Origin: Mesorhizobium sp. RMAD-H1
GTDB lineage: Bacteria > Pseudomonadota > Alphaproteobacteria > Rhizobiales > Rhizobiaceae
Reading direction: 5' to 3'
Assembly (NCBI RefSeq): GCF_014191375.1
Contig: NZ_JACHWN010000001.1
Span: forward strand, 124,001 to 188,000
DNA length: 64,000 nucleotides
The notes under the pieces were generated by a model. It was given only the letters and a program-made list of their open reading frames with translations. It ran no database searches and had not been told where the DNA came from. The translations under genes and the position numbers were made by a program. This document shows, one piece after another, positions 47,203 to 56,022 of the stretch (positions are counted from its first letter, which is position 1; every line of letters starts with the position of its first letter).

Positions 47203-47619
47203 ATGCTTAAGGAATTCAAGGAATTTGCCCTGAAGGGAAACATGGTCGATCTGGCCATCGGCGTCATCATCGGTGGCGCTTTCGGCGGTCTGGTCAATTC
47301 GATCGTCACGGATATCATCACGCCGATCATCGGCCTCATTACCGGCGGCATCGATTTCTCCAACATGTTCATCCAGCTCTCCGGCCAGCCGCAGTCGACG
47401 CTGAGCGCCGCGCGCACGGCGGGCGCGACGATCGCCTATGGAAACTTCCTCACGCTCCTCATCAATTTCCTTATCATCGCATGGGTGCTGTTCCTCGTCG
47501 TCAAGCTGATGAACAGCTTGAAAAGGCAGCAGGAAGCGGCTCCGGCACCCGAACTGCCTCGGGATCAGGTGCTGCTCACCGAAATCCGCGATCTTCTCGC
47601 GAAGCAGCAGCAGAAGTAA
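47203..47619 (+). CDS. mscL: Large-conductance mechanosensitive channel
   Basis: A 138-residue MscL. The amphipathic N-terminus [20 protein letters not shown] precedes the first helix [20 protein letters not shown], whose Gly/Ala face forms the gate. A periplasmic loop (~45-75) and the second helix [20 protein letters not shown] follow, then a charged C-terminal bundle. It opens under membrane tension to release solutes in hypo-osmotic shock. GAGAGG lies 7 nt before ATG 47203. A perfect 13-bp terminator follows. Confidence 0.95.
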   Translation: MLKEFKEFALKGNMVDLAIGVIIGGAFGGLVNSIVTDIITPIIGLITGGIDFSNMFIQLSGQPQSTLSAARTAGATIAYGNFLTLLINFLIIAWVLFLVVKLMNSLKRQQEAAPAPELPRDQVLLTEIRDLLAKQQQK

Positions 47620-47631
47620 TTCCCGTCATGC

Positions 47632-47664
47632 GGAACCCCGTTTTCGGCAAAACGGGGTTCCTTT
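47632..47664 (+). terminator. Terminator of mscL
   Basis: Perfect 13-bp arms GGAACCCCGTTTT and AAAACGGGGTTCC with a CGGC loop are followed by TTTC, 12 bp after the mscL stop. The U-run is short but the stem is very stable. Confidence 0.75.
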
Positions 47665-47776
47665 CAGCAAAGTGTCTTTGCCATCACCATTGTTGATGGC
47701 CGCATCAGCAAAACCCGCGTGATTTCATCAAGCTGAATTGATAAGGCTCGGGTCTCACCAGGAAACGGATATTCCA

Positions 47777-48943
47777 ATGAGCCTGATCGAGCATGTGCGC
47801 CGCGAAGCTGCGGATGCGCCGGAAAGCGGCATTGTCGCGGTGATGAACCATGGCAGGCGCCAGCAGGGCGTTCTGCCGCTATGGGCGGGCGAGGGCGACC
47901 TGCCGACCCCGGATTTCATCCAGGATGCCGCCGCCAGGGGACTTGCCGATGGCGAGACCTTTTACACCTGGCAGGCCGGCATTCCGGAACTGCGCGAGGC
48001 GCTCGCGCGCTATCACGCCCGCCATTTCGGCGCCGGCCACCAGCCGGAAAATTTTTATGTCACGAATTCGGGCATGCATGCCATACAGCTCGCCGTCCAG
48101 ATGACGGCCGGGGTGGGCGACGAGGTGGTCTACCTCTCCCCCGCCTGGCCGAATTTCGCCGGCGCCATGGGGATCGCCGGCGCCACGCCGGTGCCCGTCC
48201 TGCTCGATTTCACCGATAATGGCTGGTCGCTCGATGTGGGTAGGATCGCCGCCGCGATCACGCCGCGCACCCGCGCCCTCTTCATCAACACACCCTCCAA
48301 TCCGACGGGATGGGCCGCGGACGAGGCGGCGCTGCGCGATATTCTCGATATGGCGAGGCATCACGGCCTGTGGATCATCGCCGACGAGATCTATACCCAT
48401 TTCTATTACGGCGGCAGGCGTGCGCCTTCCTTCATGGATATTATGGAACCCGGGGATCGCATCATCTTCGTCAACAGTTTCTCCAAGAACTGGGCGATGA
48501 CGGGCTGGCGTATCGGCTGGATCACGGTGCATCCATCGCTCGGGACCATGATCGAAAACCTCATCCAGTATTCGACATCCGGCGTTCCGCAGTTCCTGCA
48601 GCGCGGCGCCGTCGCCGCCCTCGACCAGGGCGACGCGTTCATCCGCTCCCAGGTTGAGCAGGCGCGCCATGTGCGCGACAGGCTGTGTGCCAGGCTCGCC
48701 GCCACGGGTCGCGTCCGCCTGTCGCCGCCGCAAGGCGCGTTCTATCTGTTCTTCGGCATCGACGGCGTAAAGGACACCTTCCAGGCCGCTTTCGATATTG
48801 TCGATCAGGCCCGGGTGGGGCTTGCACCGGGGACCGCTTTCGGCCAAGGAGGCGAGGCCTGTTTCCGGCTGTGCTTCGCGCGCCGGCCGGATCAGGTCGA
48901 AGAAGCGGCGGACCGACTGGTAGGATGGATCGAGAACCTCTGA
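47777..48943 (+). CDS. Class I/II PLP-dependent aminotransferase
   Basis: A 388-residue fold-type I aminotransferase. Markers are LWAGEGDLPTPDFIQDAAA near residue 36, FYVTNSGMHAIQLAVQMTAG near 94, INTPSNPTGWAADEAALRD near 172 and the PLP lysine in VNSFSKNWAMTGWRIGWIT near 235, with the C-terminal Arg region ACFRLCFAR. It resembles aspartate/aromatic-type subgroup enzymes, but the substrate cannot be named. The start ATG 47777 was preferred to an in-frame ATG at 47738 for family fit. The downstream AbrB-type gene starts inside its last codons, so the two are translationally coupled. Confidence 0.87.
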   Translation: MSLIEHVRREAADAPESGIVAVMNHGRRQQGVLPLWAGEGDLPTPDFIQDAAARGLADGETFYTWQAGIPELREALARYHARHFGAGHQPENFYVTNSGMHAIQLAVQMTAGVGDEVVYLSPAWPNFAGAMGIAGATPVPVLLDFTDNGWSLDVGRIAAAITPRTRALFINTPSNPTGWAADEAALRDILDMARHHGLWIIADEIYTHFYYGGRRAPSFMDIMEPGDRIIFVNSFSKNWAMTGWRIGWITVHPSLGTMIENLIQYSTSGVPQFLQRGAVAALDQGDAFIRSQVEQARHVRDRLCARLAATGRVRLSPPQGAFYLFFGIDGVKDTFQAAFDIVDQARVGLAPGTAFGQGGEACFRLCFARRPDQVEEAADRLVGWIENL

Positions 48944-50001
48944 TACGCGGGAAAGATGACGTCTGGGCCAAGGCGACCGCGATGGTCGTATCGCTCGTCA
49001 TCGCGACGGTCGGCGCGGTGCTGGCCTTCTGGATCGGCCTTCCCATCCCCTTTCTCCTGGGCTCGGTCATCACGGTAACGGCCGCATCGCTCGCGGGCAT
49101 CAGGATTTATCTGCCCGATTGGCTGCGCAATGTCGTTTTCTTCATGCTCGGCCTGCAGGCGGGGTCCGGCGTGCGGCCCGATACGCTCGACCAGCTTGCC
49201 GCATGGCCGGGCAGTTTCGTCATGCTGTTTGTCACGCTCATCCTGGTGACGGGGCTCACCTACCTGCTTTTGCGCAAGGGCTTCGGCTGGGATGGCCAGA
49301 CGGCGCTGTTCTCCGCTTTGCCGGGCGCGCTCTCCTTCGTGCTCGCGGCGGCCAGCGACACGCGCGCCGATATGGTCAAGATCACCATCATCCAGACCAC
49401 GCGCCTGCTGCTGCTGATCGGCTTCCTCGCGCCGCTTCTCGCCGTTCTCGGCCGGGGTGCTCCGCATGTGGAGGCCGGCGCGGTCCATCATCTGACGCTG
49501 CAGGCCGCTGCAATCCTGTTTGCCGGCGGCCTGGCCGGCGCCGTCATCGGTCATTTTAGCCGCATACCCGGCGGCATGATGCTGGGTGCGCTGTTGGCGA
49601 GCGCGCTCCTGCATGGAACGTCGATGGTGGCGGCGAGCCTGCCGCGCGAGCTCTCCGATATCGGCACCATCGTGCTCGGCGTTCTGATCGGCTCGCGCGT
49701 CAATGCCGGCCATCGCCGGCATATCCTGCGCTATCTCCCGGCGGCGCTTCTCGCCTTCATCATCGGCACCTCCGCCGCCGTGGCCACGGGCGCGGTGGTC
49801 TGGCTGGTCTTCGATCTTCATCCCGCGCAGATTGCGCTGGCCTTCGCGCCGGGCGCTCTCGAGGCGCTGACCGTCATCGCCTTTTCCCTCGGCGTCGATC
49901 CCGCTTATGTCGCCTCGCACCATGTGGCGCGCTTCCTCATGATCGCCGTCACCGTGCCGTTTCTCGCCCGCTGGCTGAACAGCCGGCAGGACAGCCAATA
50001 A
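48925..50001 (+). CDS. AbrB-duplication family membrane protein (ammonia monooxygenase-like)
   Basis: A 358-residue protein with nine to ten helices. The two homologous halves each have a Gly/Pro-rich helix pair (AFWIGLPIPFLLGSVITVTA near residue 30 and GAVIGHFSRIPGGMMLGALL near 210) and a LPGALSFVLAAAS or APGALEALTVIAFSLG element. This is the TIGR03082 duplication often labelled AbrB or putative ammonia monooxygenase; it is neither a DNA-binding AbrB nor a monooxygenase. A transport role is likely but unproven. It overlaps the aminotransferase gene by 19 bp. A bidirectional terminator separates it from convergent hemA. Confidence 0.82.
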   Translation: MDREPLIRGKDDVWAKATAMVVSLVIATVGAVLAFWIGLPIPFLLGSVITVTAASLAGIRIYLPDWLRNVVFFMLGLQAGSGVRPDTLDQLAAWPGSFVMLFVTLILVTGLTYLLLRKGFGWDGQTALFSALPGALSFVLAAASDTRADMVKITIIQTTRLLLLIGFLAPLLAVLGRGAPHVEAGAVHHLTLQAAAILFAGGLAGAVIGHFSRIPGGMMLGALLASALLHGTSMVAASLPRELSDIGTIVLGVLIGSRVNAGHRRHILRYLPAALLAFIIGTSAAVATGAVVWLVFDLHPAQIALAFAPGALEALTVIAFSLGVDPAYVASHHVARFLMIAVTVPFLARWLNSRQDSQ

Positions 50002-50028
50002 AAAAGGCTGGTGCGAGCCAGCCTTTTT
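50001..50028. terminator. Bidirectional terminator between the AbrB-type gene and hemA
   Basis: Perfect 11-bp arms AAAAAGGCTGG and CCAGCCTTTTT flank a 6-nt loop. The A-run on one side and T-run on the other serve both convergent genes. It begins at the AbrB-type stop codon and ends 22 bp from the hemA stop. Confidence 0.88.
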
Positions 50029-50050
50029 GATTTCGCATCGATCGGGTTAT

Positions 50051-51328
50051 TTAGCCGCCGGCCTTCGAGACCATCAGCGGGACGACGCGGTCCGATTTGG
50101 CGACACTCGGCACACCCGTTTCGGCAAACGGAATGCCGAGCGCATTCCAGACCTCCAGCAGCGCGTCCTTGAGCTCCAGCACCAGCGCGTCATTGTGGAA
50201 AGGCGTCGGCGTGATGCGCAGCCGCTCCGTGCCGCGCGGCACGGTCGGATAGTTGATCGGCTGGATGTATATGCCGTGCACGTCGAGGAGCCGGTCGCTC
50301 GCCATCTTGCAGAGTTCGGGATTGCCGACGAGCAGGGGCACGATATGCGTTTCCGAAGACATGACAGGCAGGCCCGCCGCCGAAAGCACATCCTTGGTCA
50401 TCTGCGCCTGGCGCTGATGCTGCCTGCGCTCCTCCTGCGAGGTCTTCAGATGGCGGATCGAGGCCGTCGCTGCGGAGGCGATCGCCGGCGGCAGGGCGGT
50501 GGTGAAAATGAAGCCCGGCGCATAGGAGCGCACCGCGTCGATCACCGAGCGCGAGCCGGTGATATAGCCGCCGAGCGCGCCAAAGGCCTTGGCGAGCGTT
50601 CCCTCGATGATGTCGATGCGATGGGCCAGGCCGTCGCGGTCGGTGATGCCGCCGCCGCGCGTCCCGTACATGCCGACCGCATGCACCTCGTCGATATAGG
50701 TCATGGCGTTATATTCGTCGGCGAGATCGGCGATCCTTTCGATCGGGGCGATATCGCCATCCATCGAATAGACGGATTCGAAAACGATGATCTTGGCGCG
50801 GCTCTTGCCCGCTGCCTTGAGCAGGCTTTCCAGATGTTCCACGTCATTGTGGCGGAAGATCTTCTTCTCCGCGCCCGAGCGGCGCACGCCCTCGATCATC
50901 GAGGCATGGTTCAACTCGTCCGAAAGGATGAGGCAATCCGGCAGGAGCTTGCCGATGGTCGAGATGGCGGCCTCGTTGGAGACGAAGCCGGAGGTGAAGA
51001 CGAGCCCGGCTTCCTTGCCGTGCAGGTCGGCCAGCTCCATTTCGAGCTCGACCAGCGGATGGTTGTTGCCGGAGATATTGCGGGTACCGCCGGCGCCTGA
51101 TCCGAGCCGTCCGGCGGCATCGCAAAGCGCTGCGATCACGTCAGGGTGCTGGCCCATGCCGAGATAATCATTGGAGCACCACACGGTGATCTCGCGGGCA
51201 GTCCCGTTGGCGCGCCACAGCGCGCGCGGAAACCGGCCCACGATTCGCTCCAGATCGGCAAAGACGCGGTAACGCTTCTCGGCGTGCAACTGGTCGATCG
51301 CATCCTCGAAAAAACGGCGATAGTCCAT
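50051..51328 (-). CDS. hemA: 5-aminolevulinate synthase
   Basis: A 425-residue PLP enzyme that condenses glycine and succinyl-CoA, the first step of haem synthesis in alphaproteobacteria. Signatures are [19 protein letters not shown] near residue 50, [20 protein letters not shown] near 75, [20 protein letters not shown] near 211 and the lysine loop [20 protein letters not shown] near 240. ATG 51328 follows AGGAGCG; an in-frame TTG precedes it. An FNR/FixK-like half-good box lies about 100 bp upstream (51427-51440), which would fit oxygen control of haem synthesis. Confidence 0.94.
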   Translation of the reverse strand: MDYRRFFEDAIDQLHAEKRYRVFADLERIVGRFPRALWRANGTAREITVWCSNDYLGMGQHPDVIAALCDAAGRLGSGAGGTRNISGNNHPLVELEMELADLHGKEAGLVFTSGFVSNEAAISTIGKLLPDCLILSDELNHASMIEGVRRSGAEKKIFRHNDVEHLESLLKAAGKSRAKIIVFESVYSMDGDIAPIERIADLADEYNAMTYIDEVHAVGMYGTRGGGITDRDGLAHRIDIIEGTLAKAFGALGGYITGSRSVIDAVRSYAPGFIFTTALPPAIASAATASIRHLKTSQEERRQHQRQAQMTKDVLSAAGLPVMSSETHIVPLLVGNPELCKMASDRLLDVHGIYIQPINYPTVPRGTERLRITPTPFHNDALVLELKDALLEVWNALGIPFAETGVPSVAKSDRVVPLMVSKAGG

Positions 51329-51426
51329 CAAACGCTCCTGATATCCATGTCTCTCCTACCGCTTTTAGCCTTTTGCGTCCATTGCCGTAGATGGGGGCAA
51401 TTTGCCACGGGCAAGAGCAGGATGCT

Positions 51427-51440
51427 TTGATTATGCGCAA
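51427..51440. promoter_or_regulatory. FNR/FixK-like box between hemA and alc
   Basis: TTGA-TTATGC-GCAA matches the anaerobox TTGA-N6-TCAA with one mismatch in the right half. It lies 99 bp before the hemA start. The hemA genes of rhizobia are often under FNR-type control. Confidence 0.3.
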
Positions 51441-51466
51441 ATTCTCGGCCGAATTCTCGCAGAATT

Positions 51467-52483
51467 TTAGCGGACCGTCCCGAAAATGCGCAGGCGGCTG
51501 ACGCCGCCATCAGGATATATGTTAAGCCTGACGTGGCTGACAGGGCCTGACGGTACGATATCGGTGCTACCGAACTCATGCACGGCATCCATGGAGAGCT
51601 TGCGCTCCGGCAGGATTTGCGGCCAGAACATCGAGGATGTGACGACCATCCGCGAGAGATCGCCCGCGGCATTGCCGAGATCGGCGCCGTCGAGCGAGCA
51701 GCGGTCCGGGTAATTGCCCTTGTAATGGGCGGTGTCGACGACGATCCGCTTGATGATCCCGGGATGGCCGAGCTGCACGATCAGCCAGTCATTGCCCGGC
51801 TCGCGTCGCCGCCGCGTTTCCCATCCGTCGCCCATATTGAGCCCGCGTCCGGGCGCCAGAACGCGGTGCAGCGAGCCGTAATGGGCGTCGGAGAAAGCCA
51901 CCACCCGCCCGCCGTTCAGCGCCGAGGCGAGATCCACCTCTTCTCCCGGCGCCACCTTCGACCAGTCGCGCCAGGGTTCGCCATAGACGCGCAGCCGCGC
52001 AATGCCGCCATCGGGATAGATGTTAAGCCGCAGGTGTGTCCACACCAGACCGTTGTCGCAGGGGAAAAAGTGATGACTCGACGGCCCGAGCGCCGCCTGC
52101 GGCTGGATTTCGATCCATTCCGTCGCCCCGTCCGGATCGCCCTCGGTCCGGCAGCCCTCGATGGAAAAGGCCGGCGGATAATTGCCGGTGAAATGGCTAG
52201 TATCCACATCGAAGCCATGGATCACCCCCGGCACCGCGAGACGGATGATGGCATGGTCATGGCCCGGCCCGCGCTTGCGGCGGCTTTCCCATCCATCCAT
52301 CCATTTGCCATTGTCGTCATAGCGGTCGGGATAGAAGACCGCCGGCGCATCGCTGAGCATCCGCTCCAGCGGCGCAAAGAATTCGTCGCTCGCCGAAAGG
52401 CCGACGGCGCCGAGTCCGGCGGAGGCGAGATTGATGCGGTTTCGGGCGAATGCGGGAAGCTCGGTCTGGCTGGTGTCACTCAT
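51467..52483 (-). CDS. alc: Allantoicase
   Basis: A 338-residue allantoicase that splits allantoate into ureidoglycolate and urea. The internal duplication is plain: KWMDGWESRRKRGPGHDHAI with DTSHFTGNYPPAFSIEG in the first half, and MGDGWETRRRREPGNDWLIV with DTAHYKGNYPDRCSLDGAD in the second. Each half also carries the THLRLNIYPDGG or SHVRLNIYPDGG jelly-roll element. Other purine catabolism genes are not in the window. The start MSDTSQTELPAFARNRINLA is at ATG 52483, and the protein is the family's full length. Confidence 0.94.
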   Translation of the reverse strand: MSDTSQTELPAFARNRINLASAGLGAVGLSASDEFFAPLERMLSDAPAVFYPDRYDDNGKWMDGWESRRKRGPGHDHAIIRLAVPGVIHGFDVDTSHFTGNYPPAFSIEGCRTEGDPDGATEWIEIQPQAALGPSSHHFFPCDNGLVWTHLRLNIYPDGGIARLRVYGEPWRDWSKVAPGEEVDLASALNGGRVVAFSDAHYGSLHRVLAPGRGLNMGDGWETRRRREPGNDWLIVQLGHPGIIKRIVVDTAHYKGNYPDRCSLDGADLGNAAGDLSRMVVTSSMFWPQILPERKLSMDAVHEFGSTDIVPSGPVSHVRLNIYPDGGVSRLRIFGTVR

Positions 52484-52568
52484 GAATGGTGCTCGCGGAT
52501 ACGGTCTGCAACTGCTCTAGCCCAGGGCTTATGGTTTGGCCAGTATCCGCGGAGCTTTCCCATGCAAA

Positions 52569-53270
52569 TCAGATCGGTTTCCAGGAGGGATCGATCGCCG
52601 TCGCCTCGGCCCGCCAGAGATCGGCATAATCGACATTCTGCCAGTCCTTGAACCAGGGGCCGCCGCGCGTGTAGTGCACCGCGTTGGGCAGGCCGTTCTC
52701 CGGCTTCTCGTTCCAGCCTTCCAGCCAGTTCCAGTTGATCGGCAGCGCGCCGATCTCCTCGTCCCTGGCCCATTGCATGCGGTGGAGATAGGCGCCCGTC
52801 TCCCTGTTGATCACATCGGGGGTCAGCGTCCTGGTCGAAGGGTGTTCGCAATTGAACAGCATGAAGGACGACCAGTTCTTGCGCGGATAGCTGGTCTGCA
52901 CCTTGCCGTCCATCTTGACGCTGTCCTTCGGCTGGTAGTCGTGCTGAGCGCAAAGCACAGCTTTCGACGGGTCCTGGTATTGCTTCAAGTCGGCCAGATC
53001 GCCCAGGAACAGGAAATCACAGTCGCAGAACAGCGCCCAGCCCTTGTAGCCGGCGAGCCACGGCGTGAAGAACCTGGAATAGGTGAATTCGGTGGAAGCC
53101 AGGGGATCGACGTCACGTGTATATGCGCCCCTATCCACCAGTTCCTGGAGCTTAATCGGAACGATCTCGAGCGGGATCGAGGAATGTTTCAGCGCCGAGT
53201 GTTTTGCCACCTCATAGGCGATCGGCTCGCGGGAATCCCATCCGATGAATATTTTAAGCGGTTCGTGCAT
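52569..53270 (-). CDS. Glycosyltransferase-like protein with DxD-type site (GT8-like)
   Basis: A 233-residue soluble protein. The start EPLKIFIGWDSREPIAYEVA and the metal-binding WALFCDCDFLFLGDLADL near residue 80 indicate a GT-A fold transferase of the family 8 type. GWNEKPENGLPNAVHYTRGG near 195 carries the conserved late His. Such proteins act on cell surface polysaccharides or LPS. ATG 53270 has AAGGAG upstream and the extra 13 residues to 53309 were dropped. It lies 61 bp after a second transferase-like gene on the same strand and probably works with it. Confidence 0.75.
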   Translation of the reverse strand: MHEPLKIFIGWDSREPIAYEVAKHSALKHSSIPLEIVPIKLQELVDRGAYTRDVDPLASTEFTYSRFFTPWLAGYKGWALFCDCDFLFLGDLADLKQYQDPSKAVLCAQHDYQPKDSVKMDGKVQTSYPRKNWSSFMLFNCEHPSTRTLTPDVINRETGAYLHRMQWARDEEIGALPINWNWLEGWNEKPENGLPNAVHYTRGGPWFKDWQNVDYADLWRAEATAIDPSWKPI

Positions 53271-53331
53271 CCAAATCTCCTTCTGCCAAATACCTCCGCG
53301 TAGGTGCATCCCAAATGCGAAGAAAATTGGG

Positions 53332-53949
53332 TCACTTCAGTAGGGTTATGTGTCCGTCCTCGACCTTGTCAGCCACCCATTTGCGTTCGTCTGCCCAGGC
53401 GTGCCGCTTCCATCCCTCCCAGCTGAACCCGCACAACTTGATATCCCATTCCTCCTGGGGAAAATGTTGCAGAATATACCAGATACCGAAATAACCGGTA
53501 CTTGGGAACACTTCGTGCATCTTCTCCTCAGGAAGTCCCAGCTCCCGGCAGCCGGCGAGATAGAATTGCGGCGGCATGACCCGGATTTCCTTGCCGGCGG
53601 CGCCGAACTGGTCGATGGCACGCCAGGTCCAGTCGACGCGCCGACCTTTCAGGCGCGAGAGGATGTTCGGCTTGATGAAATAGTTGTCGATGATGCGCGG
53701 GTGGTAGACCAGCATGATCTCCTTCGCCGCGACAAAGATGGGCGAGCGGGGAAAATCGGGATCGTCCAGCCGTCTCTGCATAGGCTTGCTGGAATTGGCC
53801 ATCATCAACAGATCGGTACGCGTGCCGCTCATGCCGATGGAAGCCTTCGGCTCGTTGAACCGCAGGACGAATTGCGCCGCATCGATTTCGGCCGAGAGGT
53901 CGCGGGGCAGAGTGCCGTTTCCGACGATGACGAGTTTCTTGCGCGGCAT
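53332..53949 (-). CDS. GT29 sialyltransferase-like protein
   Basis: A 205-residue protein. It starts KKLVIVGNGTLPRDLSAEID followed by AAQFVLRFNEPKAS, which resembles the L-sialylmotif of family 29 glycosyltransferases. Later, FPSTGYFGIWYILQHFP and EWDIKLCGFSWEG near 165-190 resemble the S-motif, and a His near the end would fit the VS motif. Relatives in rhizobia and brucellae are often labelled urease operon accessory protein, with no proof. It probably modifies surface glycans. ATG 53949 has GGAAAG upstream, and the long upstream frame to 54081 was rejected. Confidence 0.65.
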   Translation of the reverse strand: MPRKKLVIVGNGTLPRDLSAEIDAAQFVLRFNEPKASIGMSGTRTDLLMMANSSKPMQRRLDDPDFPRSPIFVAAKEIMLVYHPRIIDNYFIKPNILSRLKGRRVDWTWRAIDQFGAAGKEIRVMPPQFYLAGCRELGLPEEKMHEVFPSTGYFGIWYILQHFPQEEWDIKLCGFSWEGWKRHAWADERKWVADKVEDGHITLLK

Positions 53950-54155
53950 TTTAAGGCTTTCCACAAAGAACGCCTCGAAAACAGATCGAGGCGTCCATGC
54001 TTTTATTCCGGACGCCGAAATATTCAACGGGCATTTTGCCGGCGCCTGCAGCGCGGCGCTTGCAATGCTGCCTTGCGGCATGAACGCTTCTCATCCGCAA
54101 CGAAACCGCCGTTCTGGCTGCGTGAGGTGAGAGATCGGAAAAAAAGGGGGAAGAA

Positions 54156-54302
54156 ATGGGCCTCCGCAATCGTTACCGCTATTGGAAGCAATATCGCGTC
54201 AACCTGCAGGAGCTTCAGCGCTGCAGCGATCGCTATCTCATGGATCTGGGCATCGCGCGCTCGGATATCCGCCGTCTCGCCCGCGAGGCGGCGAAGGTGT
54301 AA
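54156..54302 (+). CDS. DUF1127 small basic protein
   Basis: A 48-residue protein with the DUF1127 core ELQRCSDRYLMDLGIARSDI and an N-terminal Arg/Tyr-rich stretch (GLRNRYRYWKQYRVN). The ribosome site AAGGGGGAAG directly precedes ATG 54156. DUF1127 proteins are 45-60 aa, abundant in alphaproteobacteria, and implicated in phosphate/carbon metabolism and RNA-related control in Agrobacterium. The gene stands alone and ends 38 bp from a convergent small gene. Confidence 0.85.
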   Translation: MGLRNRYRYWKQYRVNLQELQRCSDRYLMDLGIARSDIRRLAREAAKV

Positions 54303-54339
54303 AGCGCAATCGGATCAGGCGGAACGGCGTCGGTTCCGA

Positions 54340-54525
54340 TCAGGTCTCGCCAGGCTTTTTCACGCGGATATGCACATCGTCATCGGCCAGATCGAAGCCG
54401 GAATAATTGCGCTGAAAGGCGATAATGGCGTCGTTGACGCCCTTGGAGAAATCATCGTCGCGCACTTCGATCCGGTGCCGGTACAAAATCCGGTCGCCTT
54501 TGTAGAAAACAACCTGCCCTTCCAT
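54340..54525 (-). CDS. Small conserved-type protein of unknown function
   Basis: A 61-residue protein (EGQVVFYKGDRILYRHRIEV, ending DVHIRVKKPGET) with a perfect ribosome site AAAGGAGG 4 nt before ATG 54525. It is strongly acidic/basic mixed and looks like a short beta-rich cytoplasmic protein. I recognise no family. The strong ribosome site and clean stop support real expression. Confidence 0.7.
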   Translation of the reverse strand: MEGQVVFYKGDRILYRHRIEVRDDDFSKGVNDAIIAFQRNYSGFDLADDDVHIRVKKPGET

Positions 54526-54626
54526 CGGAACCTCCTTTGGATGCGATGATCCTATAAAGTTAATCCTCGATGCCGGCAGATCAAGCCCGGAGGGCCAAAG
54601 TAGATGATGAAGGTAGCGCCGGCTGC

Positions 54627-55523
54627 TTATTGCGGGGAGCGATCCGCCGCCGCACCGCGGAGACGGGCAAGCTCGAGCCAGGCTTTCGCGGCATGGGAGA
54701 GATAGGCGCCGCGCCGCCAGACCAGCGCCATGTGCCATTCCATCTGCTCGTCATCGATCGGCACGAGGCGGACGGCGGGGTTCCGGCGCTGTTCGGCGAT
54801 CATCCGCGGCAGGAAGCCGACGCCCATGCCGGTGGCGACCAGCTCGATGATGAAATCGATCTGGCTGCTGCGCACGGCGATTTCGGGCGTGAAGCCCCGG
54901 CGGGCGCAGGCGTCGAGAATGATCTGGTTGAGCGCAAATCCGCTCTCGAACAGGATGAAGGGCTGCGCGGCCAGGTCGCTGAGCGCGGCCGCGTTTCCGT
55001 CCGTTGCGGGATGCGAGGGGGGAAGCAGGGCGACGATCGGCTCGCACCGCACGTCCTGCCATTCGAAATCCTCGGCCACGGGAAGCAGCGAGGCGGCAAT
55101 TTCCAGCTCGCCCGCGAGCAGAAGCTCCTCGAGCCGCTTGCTGCCATGCTCGACGAGGCGGATGTCGATATCGGGATGCAGGCTCCTGTAGGCGGCGAAG
55201 ACCGGCGCGAATAGGACGTTGCTGCCGATCGGCGGCAGGCCCAGCCTGAGAACGCCGCGCTTCAACCCGCGCAGTTCGTCGAGCTCGGTGATGAGGTCGT
55301 CCCTCTCGGCGAGCATTGTCAGCGCCCGGCGGTAGACGATTTCCCCGGCTGCGGTCAGCGTATTCCTGTCGCTGCGGTCGAGAAGCACGGCGCCGAGCTC
55401 GTCCTCCAGCTGCCTGACGGCCTTGCTGACGGTCGATTGCGTGGCGTGGATGGTTTTGGCGGCCTGGGAGAAGCCTCCCTGTCTGACCACCTCCACGAAT
55501 GCCTGAAGCGCTCTGAAGTTCAT
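54627..55523 (-). CDS. LysR-family regulator (CidR-like by context)
   Basis: A 298-residue LysR protein. The N-terminal winged helix has FRALQAFVEVVRQGGFSQAA and KTIHATQSTVSKAVRQLEDE, and the C-terminal effector domain starts near residue 90 (RGVLRLGLPPIGSNVLFAPV). It is divergent, 76 bp apart, from a CidA/LrgB pair, the arrangement of CidR-type regulators that respond to acetate or pyruvate overflow in Gram-positives; the effector here is unknown. ATG 55523 was chosen; ATG 55529 is 6 bp upstream in frame. Confidence 0.87.
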   Translation of the reverse strand: MNFRALQAFVEVVRQGGFSQAAKTIHATQSTVSKAVRQLEDELGAVLLDRSDRNTLTAAGEIVYRRALTMLAERDDLITELDELRGLKRGVLRLGLPPIGSNVLFAPVFAAYRSLHPDIDIRLVEHGSKRLEELLLAGELEIAASLLPVAEDFEWQDVRCEPIVALLPPSHPATDGNAAALSDLAAQPFILFESGFALNQIILDACARRGFTPEIAVRSSQIDFIIELVATGMGVGFLPRMIAEQRRNPAVRLVPIDDEQMEWHMALVWRRGAYLSHAAKAWLELARLRGAAADRSPQ

Positions 55524-55599
55524 AGCCATTCCATATCAGAATAGCTGCGATGCAATCAATTCAATTTATTCATGGCGCTTTCCCTCCTATATTGGGCCC

Positions 55600-56022
55600 A
55601 TGGAGATCAACCACATGACCACGCACCGGCTTCTCACCCTTTCCCGTCACCGGGTTCACCACAGCCGCCTTTTGCAGATCGGACTGCTGTTCGGCTTCTG
55701 GCTCGTCGGCGAGGCTTTCGTGCGTGTTCTCGGCCTGCCGCTTCCGGGCGGCATCGTCGGCATGCTCCTGGTGCTGGGCCTGCTCGTCAGCGGGCGCATC
55801 AGCCTGTTCAGCATGAAGCGCGGGGCGGAGTGGTTCCTGGCCGAGATGCTCCTGTTCTTCGTGCCCGCCGTGCTGGCGGTGCTGGACCACCGCGAGTTCA
55901 TCGGCCTGCTCGGGCTCAAGGTTCTGGCGGTCATCCTCCTCGGTACGCTGACGGTAATGGGCGTCACCGCATTGACGGTCGATCTCTGCTATCGCTGGAC
56001 ATCGCGCCATGTGGTCGAATGA
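55600..56022 (+). CDS. CidA/LrgA family membrane protein
   Basis: A 140-residue protein with four helices. The LrgA signature is LLFGFWLVGEAFVRVLGLPL followed by PGGIVGMLLVLGLLVSG, and EMLLFFVPAVLAVLDH near residue 85. It is holin-like. CidA/LrgA proteins pair with an LrgB partner, here overlapping by 14 bp, and affect cell lysis, programmed death or export of small acids. The start could also be ATG 55615. It is controlled presumably by the divergent LysR. Confidence 0.86.
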   Translation: MEINHMTTHRLLTLSRHRVHHSRLLQIGLLFGFWLVGEAFVRVLGLPLPGGIVGMLLVLGLLVSGRISLFSMKRGAEWFLAEMLLFFVPAVLAVLDHREFIGLLGLKVLAVILLGTLTVMGVTALTVDLCYRWTSRHVVE

